Assembly (NCBI GenBank): GCA_045105115.1
Contig: JBGCDE010000165.1
Span: 1 to 42,646 of the forward strand
Length of the DNA stretch: 42,646 bases
Source: JAUIET01 sp045105115
GTDB taxonomy: Bacteria > Pseudomonadota > Gammaproteobacteria > Pseudomonadales > JAUIET01
Reading direction: 5' to 3'
Shown piece after piece: positions 40,579 through 42,646 of this stretch. A model generated the notes under the pieces. That model made no database searches and was not told where the DNA came from. It saw only the letters and a list, made by a program, of their open reading frames with translations. Numbering within the stretch: position 1 is the stretch's first letter; every line of letters begins with the position of its first letter. The position numbers and the translations under genes were made by a program.

Positions 40579-41799
40579 TTACACCTCTGACGGAACACCA
40601 TAGTGTTCCTGGTAGCGGTTGAAAAACGGTCTTTCAGAAACATTCGATGTGTAGTTATGCGCCCCGAATTTTCCTTGTGGCTTGTCAGCCAGATATTGGG
40701 TCATTTTGCTTGCAGCGTTTTCGCCAAGTTGCATGCCGAAATGCGCGTAGATTTTTTTCACATTGCTTATCGGGTCTTCCAACAAATCATAGTAATGCGA
40801 ATCGCAAATACTACTGTCTGGCACAATGCCGTTTTCACGCTGGTCCATTACCTGTTCCAGACGTTTCGCTGTTGGCTCGCCCATGAGTATGTTGTCGAAG
40901 GCCACCGCATCAAATGGTCTGTCACTGCGCATTTTATAAATGCACGCCATCAGATTAGTAGTAGATGCCATGCATTTAATGGGATCGCGGTGTGTTTGAA
41001 CAATTCGCGCATCCGGATACGTCTCTAACAATATATCGAGGTAATTTTGATGCGCAGGTGCTTTTAACAACCATCGTTTGCGTGGGTTTTTCCATTGCAG
41101 AACTTGCAGCACCAATTTGTGCCACTCATACGCCGGTCGTACGTCCGCAGTAGCATGCCAGGCGCCATCATTATCGGCCATTTGCATACTAGCGATCTGA
41201 TCACTGATAAAACTGCTGCACATCAGCATGCCGCACTCTGCTGGAATCTGACCGCCCATTTCGTGGATGCTCGCAAACTCAGGCACCAACCTCGCCCATT
41301 GAGTGTACATACGATGGGCTCGTTGAATGCGCGGGTCTGTCTGGTAGCTGGACTCTTCAGGTGGTGGATATGGGAACATACTCTCCCAGGTGAGCGGCAC
41401 GCCCACGTCAGGGTCTTGCGCTAACACTTCAAACAAGATACTGGTGCCCGATCTCGGCAAGCCCACAATGAACATCGGAGCCGTAATTTCTTGTTCTGTT
41501 ATCTCCGGATGTTGCTTGATGAGCTCAATAATATTGAGTCGGTTTTCCAACCAGATCAAAAGGTCGGAACGCGCGGCAATCCGACCAAACAATGTCAGTT
41601 CGGCAACGCTGTCCAAATCTTTACACAAAATCTGTAATGGCTCTTGCCAGTAGTCGTCGCCGAAGTCATCCAGACCGGTGGCCACGCGGGCATGCAGGAC
41701 GAGTGACTCGAAATCCAGCGGCAATACAGCGTGTAGATCCAGAAAGTCCGCTTCGGAGTTTGCCTTGCTAAGCCATTCTGGCGTTTGAGGGTCTGACAT
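40579..41799 (-). CDS. Sulfotransferase family protein
   Basis: A 406-residue Sulfotransfer_3-type protein, a paralogue of 26988-28235. It has the PAPS loop LPRSGTS at residues 114-120, THRDPIK for the 3'-phosphate, and the shared ARVATGLDDFGDD extension. The ATG is at 41799. It leads a four-gene operon with an MDR oxidoreductase, a DUF3604 lipoprotein and an NTF2-like protein, separated by 3-11 bases or overlapping. A sulfated product handled outside the cell by the DUF3604 protein is a possible theme but only inferred. Confidence 0.9.
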   Translation of the reverse strand: MSDPQTPEWLSKANSEADFLDLHAVLPLDFESLVLHARVATGLDDFGDDYWQEPLQILCKDLDSVAELTLFGRIAARSDLLIWLENRLNIIELIKQHPEITEQEITAPMFIVGLPRSGTSILFEVLAQDPDVGVPLTWESMFPYPPPEESSYQTDPRIQRAHRMYTQWARLVPEFASIHEMGGQIPAECGMLMCSSFISDQIASMQMADNDGAWHATADVRPAYEWHKLVLQVLQWKNPRKRWLLKAPAHQNYLDILLETYPDARIVQTHRDPIKCMASTTNLMACIYKMRSDRPFDAVAFDNILMGEPTAKRLEQVMDQRENGIVPDSSICDSHYYDLLEDPISNVKKIYAHFGMQLGENAASKMTQYLADKPQGKFGAHNYTSNVSERPFFNRYQEHYGVPSEV

Positions 41800-41861
41800 A
41801 AAAAATCTGCGTGCATGGTCTGAGCAACCATAGTATTACAGAGCAAGCACGTTAAGGATTA

Positions 41862-42293
41862 CTAGAAGTTATCCTGCCCGGTCAGATAATCCTCAATGCT
41901 ATCAGCGCTTTGGGCAACAGCGGTAATGACGGTTTGCAGAGTTGGCGCGTCAATATCTGCTGAAACATGTGCGTTATAGGCGGCAAAGTACTCGCCGCGT
42001 GACTCCATAAGCTGCCACGCGCCTACTGTTGAACTTTGGTTAATACCAAGCAATAGATTGGCGACTTTTTGCGAAAGAGGCTTTTTGCTTTGGTAGCCTA
42101 CAGAGTAAAGCTTGCGAATTTCCAGTTCACCTAGCCTTTTGGTTTCCGATTTGATCACCAATTGTTGATAGCGACGGTTCATAATCTCAAGCATTACCTG
42201 AAAATCACCATCTGCATCGGTCTCAAAATCGATTTCCAGCTCATTGAGCAGCGCAGCGACGCGCCCATCAGTGAGTGATTTGCTACCTAACAT
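41862..42293 (-). CDS. YbjN domain-containing protein
   Basis: A 143-residue protein with a YbjN-like fold (type III chaperone-like), seen in FETDADGDFQVMLEIMNRR followed by the LVIKSETKRL strand. It ends in IDAPTLQTVITAVAQSAD and a short tail. The ATG at 42293 has a GGAG site. E. coli YbjN is a pleiotropic regulator of motility and stress; the biochemical role of the family is unclear. It lies 62 bases before the sulfotransferase gene, same strand, and diverges from the DUF2288 gene across 35 bases. Confidence 0.75.
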   Translation of the reverse strand: MLGSKSLTDGRVAALLNELEIDFETDADGDFQVMLEIMNRRYQQLVIKSETKRLGELEIRKLYSVGYQSKKPLSQKVANLLLGINQSSTVGAWQLMESRGEYFAAYNAHVSADIDAPTLQTVITAVAQSADSIEDYLTGQDNF

Positions 42294-42328
42294 ACAAGTC
42301 TCCGCGGGCAAGATGTTATTATAAGGGC

Positions 42329-42646
42329 ATGGAGACTACTGGAAATTCCAACGACGAACAACGTCGATTGACTGAAAAGCTGAACCTCGAAACGGCGAAA
42401 CTGCCATGGCAGGATCTGCAAACTTTCTTTGCGGGAGGCAGCGTGATTTGGGTAGATAACTCGCTTGATCTGCTCACTGTGGGCGAGCAACTGGCCGCCG
42501 ATAACAGCGAGCTATTGCAACAATGGATGCAAGATGGCGTTGTTGCGCAAGTCACTGATCAGCAAGCTCAAGCCTGGCACACTGGCAACCATTCTTTGTG
42601 GACCATGGTCATAAAGCCCTGGGTATTGGTTCAAACAATCCAGCCC
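42329..42646 (+). CDS. DUF2288 family protein (C-terminus off the window)
   Basis: 106 codons are visible and the frame is open at the window end. The family pattern is clear: LNLETAKLPWQDLQTFFAGGSVI, then LDLLTVGEQLAAD, WMQDGVVAQVTDQQAQAW and MVIKPWVLVQ. DUF2288 proteins are about 100 residues and of unknown function, common in gammaproteobacteria. The ATG at 42329 is preceded by an AAGGGC site and shares a 35-base divergent promoter region with the YbjN gene. Confidence 0.85.
   Translation, partial: METTGNSNDEQRRLTEKLNLETAKLPWQDLQTFFAGGSVIWVDNSLDLLTVGEQLAADNSELLQQWMQDGVVAQVTDQQAQAWHTGNHSLWTMVIKPWVLVQTIQP

Overview
The window reads as a gammaproteobacterial, probably marine, chromosome segment. 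This is inferred from gene families (DUF2288, YbjN, KipI/KipA, AmtB, haloalkane dehalogenase, DUF3604) and from the density of fatty-acid/aromatic-type CoA enzymes. No rRNA, insertion sequence, prophage or CRISPR array is visible. Genes are tightly packed, with many 1-4 base stop/start overlaps. The taxonomic assignment is not proven by the sequence.

Region 1 (1-11,010, all minus strand) is the most distinctive part. Reading leftwards it runs: an AraC regulator, a CoA ligase, then a probable 12-gene operon. That operon holds a phenylacetyl-CoA-epoxidase-like complex (PaaA, a PaaD DUF59 part, PaaB, a separate PaaD zinc-ribbon part, PaaC), a thiolase-fold protein without the nucleophilic cysteine, a DUF35 protein, two MaoC-type hydratase subunits, an AraC and a TetR regulator, and a nitronate-monooxygenase-like flavoprotein cut by the window edge. 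The order suggests a pathway: ligate an acid to CoA, oxygenate it, hydrate it, and cleave it by a retro-aldol reaction as in steroid side-chain degradation. The combination is unusual. No PaaE reductase, PaaG or PaaZ is present. A palindrome next to a TTGACA box precedes paaA.

Region 2 (11,095-15,126): a YkvI-like membrane protein (minus) diverges from a RidA-MaoC-acyl-CoA-synthetase operon (plus). Region 3 (15,127-18,162) is accessory-looking. It holds two decayed gene fragments (an SDR and an alpha/beta hydrolase), a Fic protein with repeat-rich upstream DNA, a ParE/RHH toxin-antitoxin pair, and tRNA-Ala(GGC) with its own promoter.

Region 4 (18,350-28,235): amtB with a good sigma-54 promoter and a terminator; a LysR gene divergent from gcvT-gcvP-avtA, with no gcvH; then a translationally coupled haloalkane dehalogenase and sulfotransferase. 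Region 5 (28,267-33,888): a zinc-ribbon protein and a complete oligopeptide-type ABC importer with a fused double ATPase.

Region 6 (34,107-42,646): a small flagellar-rod-like protein and a SprA-type putative metalloprotease; pxpB-pxpC without pxpA; a four-gene minus-strand operon (sulfotransferase, MDR oxidoreductase, DUF3604 lipoprotein, NTF2-like protein); a YbjN protein; and a divergent DUF2288 gene cut by the window end.
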